DNA of 25,538 nt from Planctomycetota bacterium. Lineage in GTDB: Bacteria > Planctomycetota > PUPC01 > DSUN01. Below are positions 7,457 to 14,494 of this stretch, one piece after another. The stretch covers positions 1 through 25,538 of the forward strand of contig VGYW01000075.1 in NCBI GenBank assembly GCA_016872875.1. The letters run 5' to 3'. Made by a program: the position numbers and the translations under genes. Position 1 is the stretch's first letter. Each line of letters opens with the position of its first letter. The notes under the pieces are model-generated. The model was not told where the DNA came from. It did not search any database and saw only the letters and a program-made list of their open reading frames with translations.

Positions 7457-7481
7457 CGTTCCCACGCAGAGCGTGGAAACG
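7457..7481. repeat. Short palindrome CGTTCCCACGC-AGA-GCGTGGAAACG
   Basis: Eleven-base arms (7457-7467 and 7471-7481) pair at ten positions around a three-base loop. When translated, the type gives FPRSAWER-like peptides, which I recall from many planctomycete genomes. That recollection is knowledge, not something shown here. Confidence 0.8.
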
Positions 7482-7497
7482 AGATGACTGGCCACGC

Positions 7498-7525
7498 TTG
7501 CGCGGGCGGCTCAGACCGGTATACT
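7498..7525 (+). promoter_or_regulatory. Probable promoter of the GH29 fucosidase gene
   Basis: TTGCGC (7498-7503) and TATACT (7520-7525) are 16 bases apart. The -10 is a near-perfect match, the -35 weaker. The start codon lies about 60 bases downstream at 7585. Confidence 0.45.
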
Positions 7526-7584
7526 GTCGGGCACAGCGCGTGCGAATGGGCGCACGCCGCCCCAGGACCAGAGGAGACCGGGCC

Positions 7585-8829
7585 ATGGCAGAGCAGACGG
7601 CGACGAGGTGGGACAGGAACCGTGCGAGCCGGATGCGGTGGTGGCACGAGGCGCGCTTCGGGATGTTCGTCCACTGGGGCCTCTACGCCCAGGTGGGCCG
7701 ACACGAGTGGGTGATGAACCGCGAACGCATCCCGCTGCCCGACTACGAGCGGCTGGCCGACACCTGGAAGCCGAAGCCGCGCCCCGCCCGCGAATGGGCC
7801 GCCCTCGCCAAGAAGGCCGGCATGAACTACATGGTCATGACCACCAAGCACCACGAGGGCTTCTGCCTGTGGGACACGGCTCAGACCGACTACAACGCGG
7901 CCAGGCGCGGCCCAGGCCGCGACCTCGTGGCCGAATACGTCGAGGCCTGCCGCGAGTTCGGACTCCGCGTGGGCTTCTACTACTCGCTGATGGACTGGCA
8001 CCACCCCGACGGCGCACGCTGCGCCAGCGACGAGGCGGCCCGCCGACGCTTCCTCGACTTCACCCAGGGCTGCGTCCGCGAGCTATGCTCCAACTACGGG
8101 AAGATCGACATCCTCTGGTACGACGTCTCCTGGCCCCTCAAGTCTCCAGAGCTCTGGGAATCGGCGAAGATGACGGCCATGGCCCGCGAGCTTCAGCCGC
8201 ACATCATCGTGAACAACCGCGCACAGCTCGCGGAGGACTTCGGCACGCCCGAGGAACACGTCCAGCACGCCGAGGCCGGCCGCTCCTGGGAGGCCTGCAT
8301 GACCTTCAACGGCTCCTGGGGCTACATGCCCAGCGCGATTGACTGGCGGAGCGTGCGCGAAGTCCTCGGCCTCCTCCAGAACTGCGCCTCGGGCCAGGGC
8401 AACCTGCTGCTGAACATCGGCCCGAAGCCCGACGGCTCGGTGCCCGAGGAGGCGGTTCCGCGCCTCACCGCCGTCGGCAAGTGGCTCGCGGCCAACGGCG
8501 AAGCCGTCTATGGCAAGGTTGACCGCGTCGGCGGCCGGCTCGAATGGATGCCCTGCGGGCAGTGGACGCTGAAGGGCCGGACCGCCTACTGGTGGGTGAA
8601 GCACTGGCCTGGGCGGGAGCTGGCCCTCGGCGGGTTCACGACCAAGCTCCGCAAGGCATCGCACCTCGTCGGCGGCGCGCCCATCCCCTTCGAGCAGGCC
8701 GGCAACCGCATCGTGCTGAAGGGCCTGCCGAAGTCCAACCCCGACAAGACCGCGGGCGTGTGCGTCCTCAAGCTCGAGTTCGCCTCCAAGCCCAGGCAGA
8801 CCCTCGGCGCAGGCTACGTCGTGCTGTGA
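7585..8829 (+). CDS. Alpha-L-fucosidase, family GH29, 414 aa
   Basis: A retaining alpha-L-fucosidase, expected to release fucose from glycans. The N-terminal barrel shows RFGMFVHWGLYA, then TTKHHEGFCLWDT (the fucose-binding His-His/Trp region). The nucleophile aspartate is D180 in ILWYDVSWP, and GNLLLNIGPKPDGSVP marks the end of the barrel. A beta-sandwich C-terminal domain follows (residues ~310-414). The ATG at 7585 has GAGGAG eight bases upstream. A longer GTG-started frame would add Arg-rich residues unlike any fucosidase. There is no signal peptide, so it probably acts inside the cell on imported oligosaccharides, unlike many secreted GH29 enzymes. A second GH29 gene lies at the other end of the window (24403-25538), and gene context gives no clear partner. 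Confidence 0.9.
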   Translation: MAEQTATRWDRNRASRMRWWHEARFGMFVHWGLYAQVGRHEWVMNRERIPLPDYERLADTWKPKPRPAREWAALAKKAGMNYMVMTTKHHEGFCLWDTAQTDYNAARRGPGRDLVAEYVEACREFGLRVGFYYSLMDWHHPDGARCASDEAARRRFLDFTQGCVRELCSNYGKIDILWYDVSWPLKSPELWESAKMTAMARELQPHIIVNNRAQLAEDFGTPEEHVQHAEAGRSWEACMTFNGSWGYMPSAIDWRSVREVLGLLQNCASGQGNLLLNIGPKPDGSVPEEAVPRLTAVGKWLAANGEAVYGKVDRVGGRLEWMPCGQWTLKGRTAYWWVKHWPGRELALGGFTTKLRKASHLVGGAPIPFEQAGNRIVLKGLPKSNPDKTAGVCVLKLEFASKPRQTLGAGYVVL

Positions 8830-8833
8830 GGTC

Positions 8834-8849
8834 GGGGCGTTCGCGCCCC
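8834..8849 (+). terminator. GGGGCG-TTCG-CGCCCC hairpin after the fucosidase gene
   Basis: A perfect six-base-pair stem closes a TTCG tetraloop five bases after the fucosidase stop and 13 bases before the next ATG. No T-tract follows, so it may be an attenuating or mRNA-stabilising hairpin rather than a true terminator. Confidence 0.35.
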
Positions 8850-8862
8850 CAGAGGCTAGGCG

Positions 8863-9396
8863 ATGAGGCGAGATGTCAACTACCACCGCAAGGATGCTCG
8901 GAACATCGTCTGGGGCGTTGGCTTCGTAGGGTTCCTGCCCACCTTCGTCATACTCCTGATCATGTTCACACAATCAAGGAGACACATCGTCTGGGGCGGG
9001 GTCCAGGTTGGGGTGCTGGCCTACTCCGTGGTGTTGGCCGCGCTGTCCGCCTACGCAGGCTTTCTTTGCGGGAAGGGCAGCAGGGCCGGCCGAAGGCTGG
9101 CGGCCATCCCATCCTTCCTCGTGCTCCTGTCCTTTCCTCTTGGGACGATCTTCGGGATCGCTGCGCTGATCAGGTTGACCAGGAGCGAGATCGCGGAATC
9201 GTTGGCATCCCAACCAGAACCGAGCATGGCGGACCAGGCACGCACCGAAGCGCCCGGCGCGAGAGCGGAGGCGCCGGCGAGGGATAGCGGTGTCAGGGGG
9301 CCCTCCGGCATCGTCAAGTGCCCAAGCTGTGGCACCGTCGTGCTCCCCAAGTCCAATGGAACCTGCCCCAGTTGCCGCAGGGAGATGCCACTCTAG
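8863..9396 (+). CDS. Small membrane protein with C-terminal zinc ribbon, 177 aa
   Basis: Function not recognised. Three hydrophobic segments are visible: ~17-37 (VWGVGFVGFLPTFVILLIMF), ~45-68 (VQVGVLAYSVVLAALSAYAGFLC) and ~80-105 (IPSFLVLLSFPLGTIFGIAAL). A ~50-residue Ala/Glu/Arg-rich, probably disordered, linker follows. The last ~25 residues form a four-cysteine zinc ribbon (CPSC, then CPSC after fifteen residues) that would face the cytoplasm or periplasm depending on topology. AGAGG lies seven bases before the ATG. It may be read through from the fucosidase gene 33 bases upstream. Membrane plus zinc-ribbon proteins of this kind are common in planctomycetes as hypothetical genes. Confidence 0.7.
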   Translation: MRRDVNYHRKDARNIVWGVGFVGFLPTFVILLIMFTQSRRHIVWGGVQVGVLAYSVVLAALSAYAGFLCGKGSRAGRRLAAIPSFLVLLSFPLGTIFGIAALIRLTRSEIAESLASQPEPSMADQARTEAPGARAEAPARDSGVRGPSGIVKCPSCGTVVLPKSNGTCPSCRREMPL

Positions 9397-9450
9397 CCGC
9401 AGGATGGCGTGCATGGCGAGGCGCAGAGGGGCAAAGCCATGCTCTCACCA

Positions 9451-9495
9451 GTCCCGAAGGGACAACAGGGCCTAGCCGGCGGCTTCAGCCGCCGG
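9451..9495. repeat. Double-hairpin repeat (GTCCC-GAA-GGGAC and CCGGCGGC-TTCA-GCCGCCGG)
   Basis: Two perfect stems follow one another: 9451-9463, and 9476-9495 with an eight-base-pair stem and TTCA loop. A looser outer pairing (GCGCAGAGGG at 9421-9430 with CCCTCTCTGCGC near 9524-9535) may enclose both. The composite reads SPEGTTGPSRRLQPPD on the plus strand, a peptide type I associate with dispersed repeats in planctomycetes and relatives. Confidence 0.8.
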
Positions 9496-9581
9496 ATCGC
9501 GGAAGCGCGAGAAAGACGGCGGGTACCCTCTCTGCGCAGAAACGGAGGAGCGTTGTGGTGCACTACTAGAGCAACATATAG

Positions 9582-9613
9582 ATCATAGCGTATCATAACG
9601 ACTATGATATGCT
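9582..9613. repeat. AT-rich operator-like inverted repeat
   Basis: AGCGTATCATA (9587-9597) and TATGATATGCT (9603-9613) pair at ten of eleven positions around ACGAC. An overlapping alternative pairs ATCATAG (9582-9588) with CTATGAT (9602-9608). The low GC contrasts sharply with the surroundings. It resembles a protein-binding site, but no promoter or gene directly beside it explains it. Confidence 0.55.
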
Positions 9614-9727
9614 GTGAGAAGCAGGGGCCAGAGCTTGTACAAAGCTGCCTCCGCGCGATTTGAGAGCGTTTTTCGCAGATTATTTTCGTCGCTGTAAGTC
9701 AGTGAACCTCATACACTTGTGGCTCTC

Positions 9728-9744
9728 GGCCCCTTTTTGGGGCC
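9728..9744. repeat. GGCCCC-TTTTT-GGGGCC hairpin
   Basis: A perfect six-base-pair GC stem with an all-T loop. No T-tract lies outside the stem, and no gene ends nearby, so a terminator role is not supported. Confidence 0.6.
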
Positions 9745-9882
9745 ACGGGCCAGAGCGATTCCAGAGCGACTCGGGCCGTTAAGTGGAGGGAGAGGGTGAG
9801 AACCCTGTCCCTTGTACGCCCGCGCGCTCAAGTGGCGGGTGGCTCCGACCCAGCTACCCAACCTGCGACGAGCCCCGCCACG

Positions 9883-9971
9883 CCCCGCCGGAAAAGGGGA
9901 CGGGAACCTCTTCCCGGAACGGCCCTTCGGGTGCTTCGCAGGAAAGGTTCCTGTCCCCTTTTCCGGCGGGG
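9883..9971. repeat. Long inverted repeat with 27-base arms
   Basis: The arms 9883-9909 (starting CCCCGCCGGAAAAGGGG) and 9945-9971 pair at 26 of 27 positions around a 35-base loop. Nothing around it encodes a transposase. When translated it gives KGTGTF/GDRNLF-like peptides of a kind I recall as dispersed repeats in planctomycete proteins. Confidence 0.9.
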
Positions 9972-10172
9972 AACCGCGCGGTGCGGAAAGGCTTCGCGCA
10001 AGGCCCGGCCTCGACACCCAAGAGCGGCGACCGAAGCGAGGCCCGCGCAGCTCTTTGACAATTCGGCTTTCTTCCTTGCCCCTGCGGCGGCCGCCGGGCG
10101 GCGGCCCGCATGGTCGCACCGTGCTGCGAACATCCAGAGCCGTGTTCCCATGCAGGAAATCCGGGAGAAGAT

Positions 10173-10209
10173 GAATCGAGGACGACGACGACGAGGACGA
10201 GGACGATTG
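10173..10209. repeat. GTCCTCG hairpin element, arm-only copy
   Basis: GAATCGAGGACGACG... runs to ...GAGGACGATTG, matching the right arm of the elements at 6714-6814 and 12622-12697. The core and opposite arm are missing. Expanded GAC units in the middle suggest slippage. Confidence 0.8.
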
Positions 10210-10212
10210 CAC

Positions 10213-10233
10213 ACTGTCCACTGTCCACTGTCA
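10213..10233. repeat. ACTGTCC heptamer tandem repeat (three units)
   Basis: ACTGTCC occurs twice exactly and then as ACTGTCA, directly after the arm-only hairpin copy and about 36 bases ahead of the promoter at 10269. It is the third heptamer array in the window. Confidence 0.85.
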
Positions 10234-10268
10234 TCCTTGGTTGCGGCTTGCCGCGATGGGCTTCTCGG

Positions 10269-10297
10269 TTGACATCCGCGGGGTCCCGGCTTATACT
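10269..10297 (+). promoter_or_regulatory. Consensus-like sigma70 promoter of the lectin-fold gene
   Basis: TTGACA (10269-10274) and TATACT (10292-10297) are 17 bases apart, close to the ideal. The leader to the ATG at 10379 is about 75 bases. Confidence 0.75.
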
Positions 10298-10378
10298 CTG
10301 TATAGGCGTGAGGACGTGAGGGACACTGAGCGGGGGGAACACTCGGGCAGCCGCCTCAGGGGGGGAAAGGAGGCAGTG

Positions 10379-11026
10379 ATGATCGGACTGCGAACAGCGG
10401 CCTTCTGGCTCGCGGCGATGGTTGGGGCAGCCGTGGCCGTTCCGGAACTCCCCCCAAGCCTCAAGAAGCCGAAGGAGGAGCCGAAGAAGGAGCCGGAGCC
10501 GAATATCGAGGACCTGGCGCGCTGGATTCGGTCCTCCAACCTCGCTGAGATTCGCGACAAGATGTTCTACCTCGATGCCCTGAGGACGAAGGAGCCAGTG
10601 TATGTGTTCCGCAAGGACACGACTCTGGCGAACACGAAGGTGAGCTTCCAGTTCAAGGTGGAGGCCGTGGGCCAAGGCGAGAGAGCCGTGGGCCTCATGT
10701 TCGGCTCGACCGGCAGCGCCTCCTACCACTGCATCCACATCGACCGCAAGAACGTCATCCTCTACCGCGTGACGCCTGGGCAGCCGCGCCTGGAGCTCGA
10801 CCGCCGCGGCGGCTTCACGAAGCCCGACGGCGAGTGGTACGAGGCCAGGGTCGAGTGCCAGGGACCCCTCATCCGCGTCTGGTTCGGCGACAAGTACCTC
10901 TTTGCCTTCAACTCGGGACAGCTCCAGCCGGGCTACGTGGGCTTCTACGCGAGCGAGGGCCGCGCCTGGGTCCGCCGCCTCGACTTCGAGGGGCAGGCGG
11001 CGCGCCTCCCGCAGGCCTGGAAGTGA
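10379..11026 (+). CDS. Secreted DUF1080-like concanavalin-fold protein, 215 aa
   Basis: An exported protein with a predicted jelly-roll fold related to the DUF1080 (3-keto-glycoside hydrolase-like) group. Residues 1-~21 are a signal peptide (MIGLRTAAFWLAAMVGAAVA), followed by a Pro/Lys/Glu linker (~22-43). The body shows KVSFQFKVEA, YHCIHIDRKN, GGFTKPDGEWYEARVEC, IRVWFGDKYLF and GYVGFYASEG, the usual strand pattern of this family, in which the last segment closes the sandwich. ATG 10379 is chosen because GGAGG (10369-10373) lies five bases upstream and the signal peptide starts there. Binding or hydrolysis of a sugar is likely, but no catalytic residue can be assigned. The stop lies seven bases from the converging glycosyltransferase gene. 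Confidence 0.8.
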   Translation: MIGLRTAAFWLAAMVGAAVAVPELPPSLKKPKEEPKKEPEPNIEDLARWIRSSNLAEIRDKMFYLDALRTKEPVYVFRKDTTLANTKVSFQFKVEAVGQGERAVGLMFGSTGSASYHCIHIDRKNVILYRVTPGQPRLELDRRGGFTKPDGEWYEARVECQGPLIRVWFGDKYLFAFNSGQLQPGYVGFYASEGRAWVRRLDFEGQAARLPQAWK

Positions 11027-11033
11027 CCCGCCC

Positions 11034-12536
11034 TCACAACTCCGAGCGCAGGCGCCGGGCGACCTCGCTGCCGGGGTGGGCCATCAGCCACAGATAGTAC
11101 TCCGGCGCGGCTCTCAGCGCGCCCACCCTCTCCATACCCAACTGAAGGCACCCGTCAAAGAGCTCCCGCTCCCACCGCAGGAGGGGATTGAACTGGTCCT
11201 CGCGCGAGGAGAGGAGGACGACGAGCGTCGGCCTGCGGGCCAGGACGTAGGCCGGCGAGTGGTCGCCCGTCCGCGCGATGTGCCGGTCGTTCAGCCCGAA
11301 CGTGTCCACCGTCTCCCACCCCGAATAGTAGGGCACGGCGCCGGCGTCTGCGATGGCCAGCACGGCCTCGCCGCCCCCGGCGTGCCCGCGGAGGAGCTTG
11401 CCCAGGCGGATATGGGCCTCCCGTAGGCCGCGCGCGTACTGGAGGAAGCCCCGCTCCTTCGCCTCGTGGCGGGGGACGATGGCCACAAGTCCCAGAAGCA
11501 CGAGGCAGGCGTGGACAACCACCATGCGCCCCTCGCCCAGCCGCTCCCGCGCCGCCGACAGCACGAGCAGCGTGCCCCGCGCCGCCAGCGCCGCAATCAG
11601 CGGAACCAGCGGATGAAAATACCTCAACCCGTGGCTCATCAGGGGGTCGGGCAGGACCAGGTAGAGCGCCGTCACCGCCAGCGCCGCGATGGCGGGCAGG
11701 CACCTTGCCTTCAGGTTGGCCAGCGCTGCGGCCAGCAGCAGGCCGAAGCAGGCCGCCACCTCCTGCCCGAAGCCGATGGCCGTGGCCAGGCCGCGCGTTC
11801 CCGTCCCTGCGGCCTTCACGTAGAACGGCAGCGGCAGGAACGCCCCGTAGTAGGCCCACCGCCAGGCGAAGTACGCCGCCCCGGGCACCACGTAGAACAG
11901 GAGCACATCCACGAGTACCCTGCGCCGCTGCGGCTCCTCGACCAGCAGGAGCTTCGCCGCGATGAGCGCCGCCGCCGCGAGGTTCAGCTCCGGCCGCGCC
12001 AGCCCGGCGAGAAGCGCGCAGCACGGCACCGCGCGCGACCACCCCCGCAGCCGCCGAGTCCCCACGTAGACCAGCAGCGTCAGCAGGAACGTCGCCAGCG
12101 CCGTCTCCATCCCCGACACGGCGTGGAGCGCGCTGAACGGGTGTGCGGCGAGAAGTGCGGCGGAGAGCGCCGCCGCGAGCGCGCGCGGGCCGCGCTCACC
12201 ATCCTCCCCTAGCATCCACGCAAGCGCGTAGCACGCGCCCACGCACAACAGGGAGAGGGCCAGCCCCATCACCTTCGCCGCCACCGCCACGTCCGCCCCC
12301 GCCAGCTCCGGCGCCGCGGCCAGGAGCATCCAGAGGACCGACGTGTAGCCCTCGCTCCGCGGCGGCCCCTCGCCGTTGAACGTCGGCCCCAAGCCGTGGG
12401 CCAGGTTCCGCGAGTAGCGGAACGTGATGAACGAGTCGTCGCACGTGAAGTCCCACAGCCTGTAGGCCGCATAGCCGCCGAGGGCCAGCGCAACGGCCAC
12501 CGTCAGGGCTGCGAGCTTCTCCGTTAGCCTCTTCAT
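11034..12536 (-). CDS. Polytopic GT-C-like glycosyltransferase, 500 aa
   Basis: A membrane glycosyltransferase of the GT-C superfamily, which uses polyprenyl-phosphate sugars on the outer face of the membrane. After a first membrane helix (~9-27), the loop holds D33-D34 in TCDDSFITFRYSRNLAHGLG...NGE...EGYTSVLW. That is the signature of AftB-like and ArnT/PMT-like enzymes, where the acidic pair is catalytic. About nine to eleven hydrophobic segments follow up to residue ~340. A soluble C-terminal region (~345-500) includes VLAIADAGAVPYYSGWETVDTFGLND, typical of this group. GAGG lies six bases upstream of the ATG, and a promoter is at 12576-12604. It probably decorates lipid-linked or cell-surface glycan, and donor and acceptor are unknown. 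Confidence 0.8.
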   Translation of the reverse strand: MKRLTEKLAALTVAVALALGGYAAYRLWDFTCDDSFITFRYSRNLAHGLGPTFNGEGPPRSEGYTSVLWMLLAAAPELAGADVAVAAKVMGLALSLLCVGACYALAWMLGEDGERGPRALAAALSAALLAAHPFSALHAVSGMETALATFLLTLLVYVGTRRLRGWSRAVPCCALLAGLARPELNLAAAALIAAKLLLVEEPQRRRVLVDVLLFYVVPGAAYFAWRWAYYGAFLPLPFYVKAAGTGTRGLATAIGFGQEVAACFGLLLAAALANLKARCLPAIAALAVTALYLVLPDPLMSHGLRYFHPLVPLIAALAARGTLLVLSAARERLGEGRMVVVHACLVLLGLVAIVPRHEAKERGFLQYARGLREAHIRLGKLLRGHAGGGEAVLAIADAGAVPYYSGWETVDTFGLNDRHIARTGDHSPAYVLARRPTLVVLLSSREDQFNPLLRWERELFDGCLQLGMERVGALRAAPEYYLWLMAHPGSEVARRLRSEL

Positions 12537-12575
12537 CCTCTGCCTCGTCCTGCCTGCTCGCTCTCCCTCCGGCGG

Positions 12576-12604
12576 ATGATACCTGCCCCAGCAATGCCTG
12601 TCAA
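12576..12604 (-). promoter_or_regulatory. Sigma70-like promoter of the GT-C gene
   Basis: On the minus strand TTGACA (12604-12599) and TATCAT (12581-12576) are 17 bases apart, with the ATG at 12536. Confidence 0.7.
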
Positions 12605-12621
12605 GGCGTCTCCCGCCTCCT

Positions 12622-12697
12622 CAATCGTCCTCGTCCTCGACTCTTCTCCTCCAAGCCAAGAGAATCGAGGACGAGGACGACAGACGAGGACGATTAC
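12622..12697. repeat. GTCCTCG hairpin element, copy 2, between divergent promoters
   Basis: CGTCCTCGTCCTCGA (12626-12640) is exactly complementary to 12665-12679, and CTCTT (12641-12645) pairs with AAGAG (12658-12662). An outer alternative pairs 12623-12635 with 12683-12695. The core (TCCTCCAAGCC) matches the complement of the core in copy 1, so this copy is inverted relative to it. It fills the space between two back-to-back -35 boxes (12604 and 12702). Confidence 0.9.
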
Positions 12698-12701
12698 GAT
12701 C

Positions 12702-12730
12702 TTGACCACGCTCCTGCCCCGCGATATACT
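12702..12730 (+). promoter_or_regulatory. Sigma70-like promoter of the exported Gfo/Idh/MocA gene
   Basis: TTGACC (12702-12707) and TATACT (12725-12730) are 17 bases apart. The start codon at 12762 is about 25 bases from the inferred transcription start. Confidence 0.7.
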
Positions 12731-12761
12731 CCCCGTTGGCCAGTCCGATGGAGCATACGTG

Positions 12762-13997
12762 ATGACTTGTTCGACAAGACCATCCAGGCGTGGGTTCATC
12801 CGGGCTTCTGCCCCGGCGTGGGCGGGCCTCCGGGTCGTGGCTGCGACTTCCCTGGGCGCACCGGGCGCCACGCCGCCAACTGACCGCATCGGCCTCGGCC
12901 ACATCGGCTACGGGCGCCGCGGGGCACAGCTCCGCGGACTCCCTGGCGGCCAAGTGGTGGCCATCGCCGACGTGAACGCCAAGCGCCTCGCCGCGGCCGA
13001 AGCCCTGGGGATCAAGGGCTTTCTAGACTACCGCCGCCTCCTCGACCTCAAGGAGGTGGACGCCGTCATCATCGCTACGCCCGACCACTGGCACGCCCCC
13101 CAGTGCATTCACGCGGCCGAGGCGGGCAAGGACATCTACTGCGAGAAGCCCCTCACCCTCACCGTGGCCGAGGGCCGCCGCATCGTCGAGGCCGTCCGAC
13201 GCTACGGCCGCGTGTTCCAGACAGGCAGCCAGTGGCGCTCGTCGGCGGGGGTTCGCCTCGGCTGCGAACTCGTCCGCAACGGCCGGGCCGGCCGCATCCA
13301 CACCGTCCATGCCCACAACTTCCCCAGCCCCTGGGAGCCCGAGCTCCCCGCGGAGCCCGTGCCCGAGGGCCTCGACTGGGACCTCTGGCTCGGCCCCTCG
13401 CCCTTCCACCCCTACAACGCCAACATCTATCTGCCCCGTGCGAAGCCCGGCTGGATTTCGTTCACGCCGTGGTCGGGCGGGGAACTGACCGGGAACGGCT
13501 CGCACGGCCTCGACGCCGTGGCCTGGGCGTTGGGCACCGACCTCACGGGGCCGGTCGAGGTCTGGGCCGACAGCCCGCGCCTCAACAGCGTCGTCCACTA
13601 CCGCTACGCCAGCGGCGTCGTGGTGCACATGGACCAGGGCGGCTACACGGTCGGCGGCATCTTCGTGGGCGACAAGGGGCAGATCGCCCTCGACGGCGAG
13701 CGGGTCCGCTGCACCCCCGAGGAGATTGGCCGCGAGCCGGTCCGCCCCGGCGACCTGCGGCTCTACCCCAGCAACAACCACATGGCCAACTGGGGCGAGT
13801 GCATCCGGAGCCGTGGCACGCCCATTTGCGACGCCGAGACTGGGCACCGCACCGCCACCGTCTGCCACCTCGGCAACATCGCCCGCTGGCTCGCCCCGCG
13901 TCGGCTCAGTTGGGACCCCGCCCGCGAGACCTACCCCGACGACGCGGAGGCCGCCCGCCACCTCTCCCGCCCCGCCCGCGAGCCGTGGGGGGGCTGA
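12762..13997 (+). CDS. Gfo/Idh/MocA-family oxidoreductase with twin-arginine signal, 411 aa
   Basis: An NAD(P)-dependent sugar-type oxidoreductase predicted to be exported folded, with its cofactor, by the Tat system. The N-terminus (SRRGFIRAS, then a hydrophobic Ala-rich stretch) is a twin-arginine leader. The Rossmann part follows: IGLGHIGYGRRG, AIADVN, VDAVIIATPDHWHAPQC and the EKP motif in YCEKPLTLTV, whose lysine is catalytic. The C-terminal domain has GNGSHGLDAVAWAL, the HxxD-like substrate site, and the motif YPSNNHMANWGECIRS seen in planctomycete members. The ATG at 12762 has GGAG eight bases upstream. Exported proteins of this type are strongly expanded in Planctomycetota. Substrate is unknown. 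Confidence 0.88.
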   Translation: MTCSTRPSRRGFIRASAPAWAGLRVVAATSLGAPGATPPTDRIGLGHIGYGRRGAQLRGLPGGQVVAIADVNAKRLAAAEALGIKGFLDYRRLLDLKEVDAVIIATPDHWHAPQCIHAAEAGKDIYCEKPLTLTVAEGRRIVEAVRRYGRVFQTGSQWRSSAGVRLGCELVRNGRAGRIHTVHAHNFPSPWEPELPAEPVPEGLDWDLWLGPSPFHPYNANIYLPRAKPGWISFTPWSGGELTGNGSHGLDAVAWALGTDLTGPVEVWADSPRLNSVVHYRYASGVVVHMDQGGYTVGGIFVGDKGQIALDGERVRCTPEEIGREPVRPGDLRLYPSNNHMANWGECIRSRGTPICDAETGHRTATVCHLGNIARWLAPRRLSWDPARETYPDDAEAARHLSRPAREPWGG

Positions 13998-14044
13998 AGT
14001 GGAATCGAGCAGCCCAATACTCGATATCCAGCTCCACAGCCGAC

Positions 14045-14072
14045 TTGACTTTCCCCAGAAGTCGTGTATATT
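14045..14072 (+). promoter_or_regulatory. Promoter of the histidine kinase-response regulator operon
   Basis: TTGACT (14045-14050) and TATATT (14067-14072) are 16 bases apart, in the only AT-richer part of the 167-base gap. The ATG at 14165 lies about 85 bases downstream of the inferred start. Confidence 0.6.
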
Positions 14073-14164
14073 CTCATTGTCTGTGGTCTGGTGCCGGGCT
14101 CTCGGGGAACAGGCGTGAGGCCGGGCGCGGGGTAAAGGGGGCTTCTTGTGTCGGAGGGCCGACG

Positions 14165-14491
14165 ATGCTCAGATTGCTGAGGCCGCGGGCGCGGTACGTC
14201 TCCAACTTCATCCTGGTCAGCCTGGGCTTCGGGTTCATCTACTGGTTCATCGAGTGCGTGATCCAGGTGTTTCTGTTCTACGAGGGGCGAGCGGCGGTGG
14301 AGGTGTTGACGAAGGGCAATTTCTGGGACCGGTTGGTGGCCCGCCTGTCCACGCCGGCGCCCAACGAGCTGTGGGTGCGGCTGCTGATGCTGATCGCCTT
14401 CGTGCTCTTCGGGGGCTTTGTCCAGCACACGGTCCGCTTGCGCCTCCGAGCGGAGAGCAACCTGGACCACCTCAACCGCGAGCTGGAGTAG
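14165..14491 (+). CDS. Histidine kinase, membrane-anchor half ending at an in-frame TAG, 108 aa
   Basis: GGAGGG (14153-14158) lies six bases before the ATG. The product has two membrane segments: ~12-42 (VSNFILVSLGFGFIYWFIECVIQVFLF) and ~74-92 (WVRLLMLIAFVLFGGFVQH). A coiled-coil-like start follows (LRAESNLDHLNRELE). The TAG at 14489-14491 stops it exactly where this kinase class normally has NRELEQRVEERT, so the stop replaces the expected Gln codon (CAG to TAG). The frame is unchanged on the other side, where the kinase domains continue. On its own this half would be a membrane anchor without catalytic function. Confidence 0.7.
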   Translation: MLRLLRPRARYVSNFILVSLGFGFIYWFIECVIQVFLFYEGRAAVEVLTKGNFWDRLVARLSTPAPNELWVRLLMLIAFVLFGGFVQHTVRLRLRAESNLDHLNRELE

Positions 14492-14494
14492 CGC

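Larger units (their letters stand above)
9397..10268. other. Long gene-poor, repeat-rich region
   Basis: No frame here has a recognisable protein, a good ribosome site or consistent codon use. The region contains a 7-base stem just past the preceding stop (GCATGGC 9411-9417 and GCCATGC 9436-9442), the double hairpin at 9451-9495, a less GC-rich stretch of ~9570-9720 with an operator-like inverted repeat, the hairpin at 9728-9744, the 27-base inverted repeat at 9883-9971, and the arm-only and heptamer repeats at 10173-10233. A degraded gene or a non-coding RNA cannot be excluded. Confidence 0.65.

Noticed and set aside
7498..7584. GTG at 7498 as start of the fucosidase
   Set aside because: It lies on the putative promoter and gives an Arg-rich extension not found in GH29; ATG 7585 has a good ribosome site.
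10055..10083. TTGACA at 10055 as a promoter
   Set aside because: No -10-like sequence at the right distance; the DNA downstream is GC-rich.
9760..10240. Protein-coding gene in the repeat-rich region
   Set aside because: All frames translate repeat sequence or Arg/Pro/Ser-rich strings, with no convincing start or domain.
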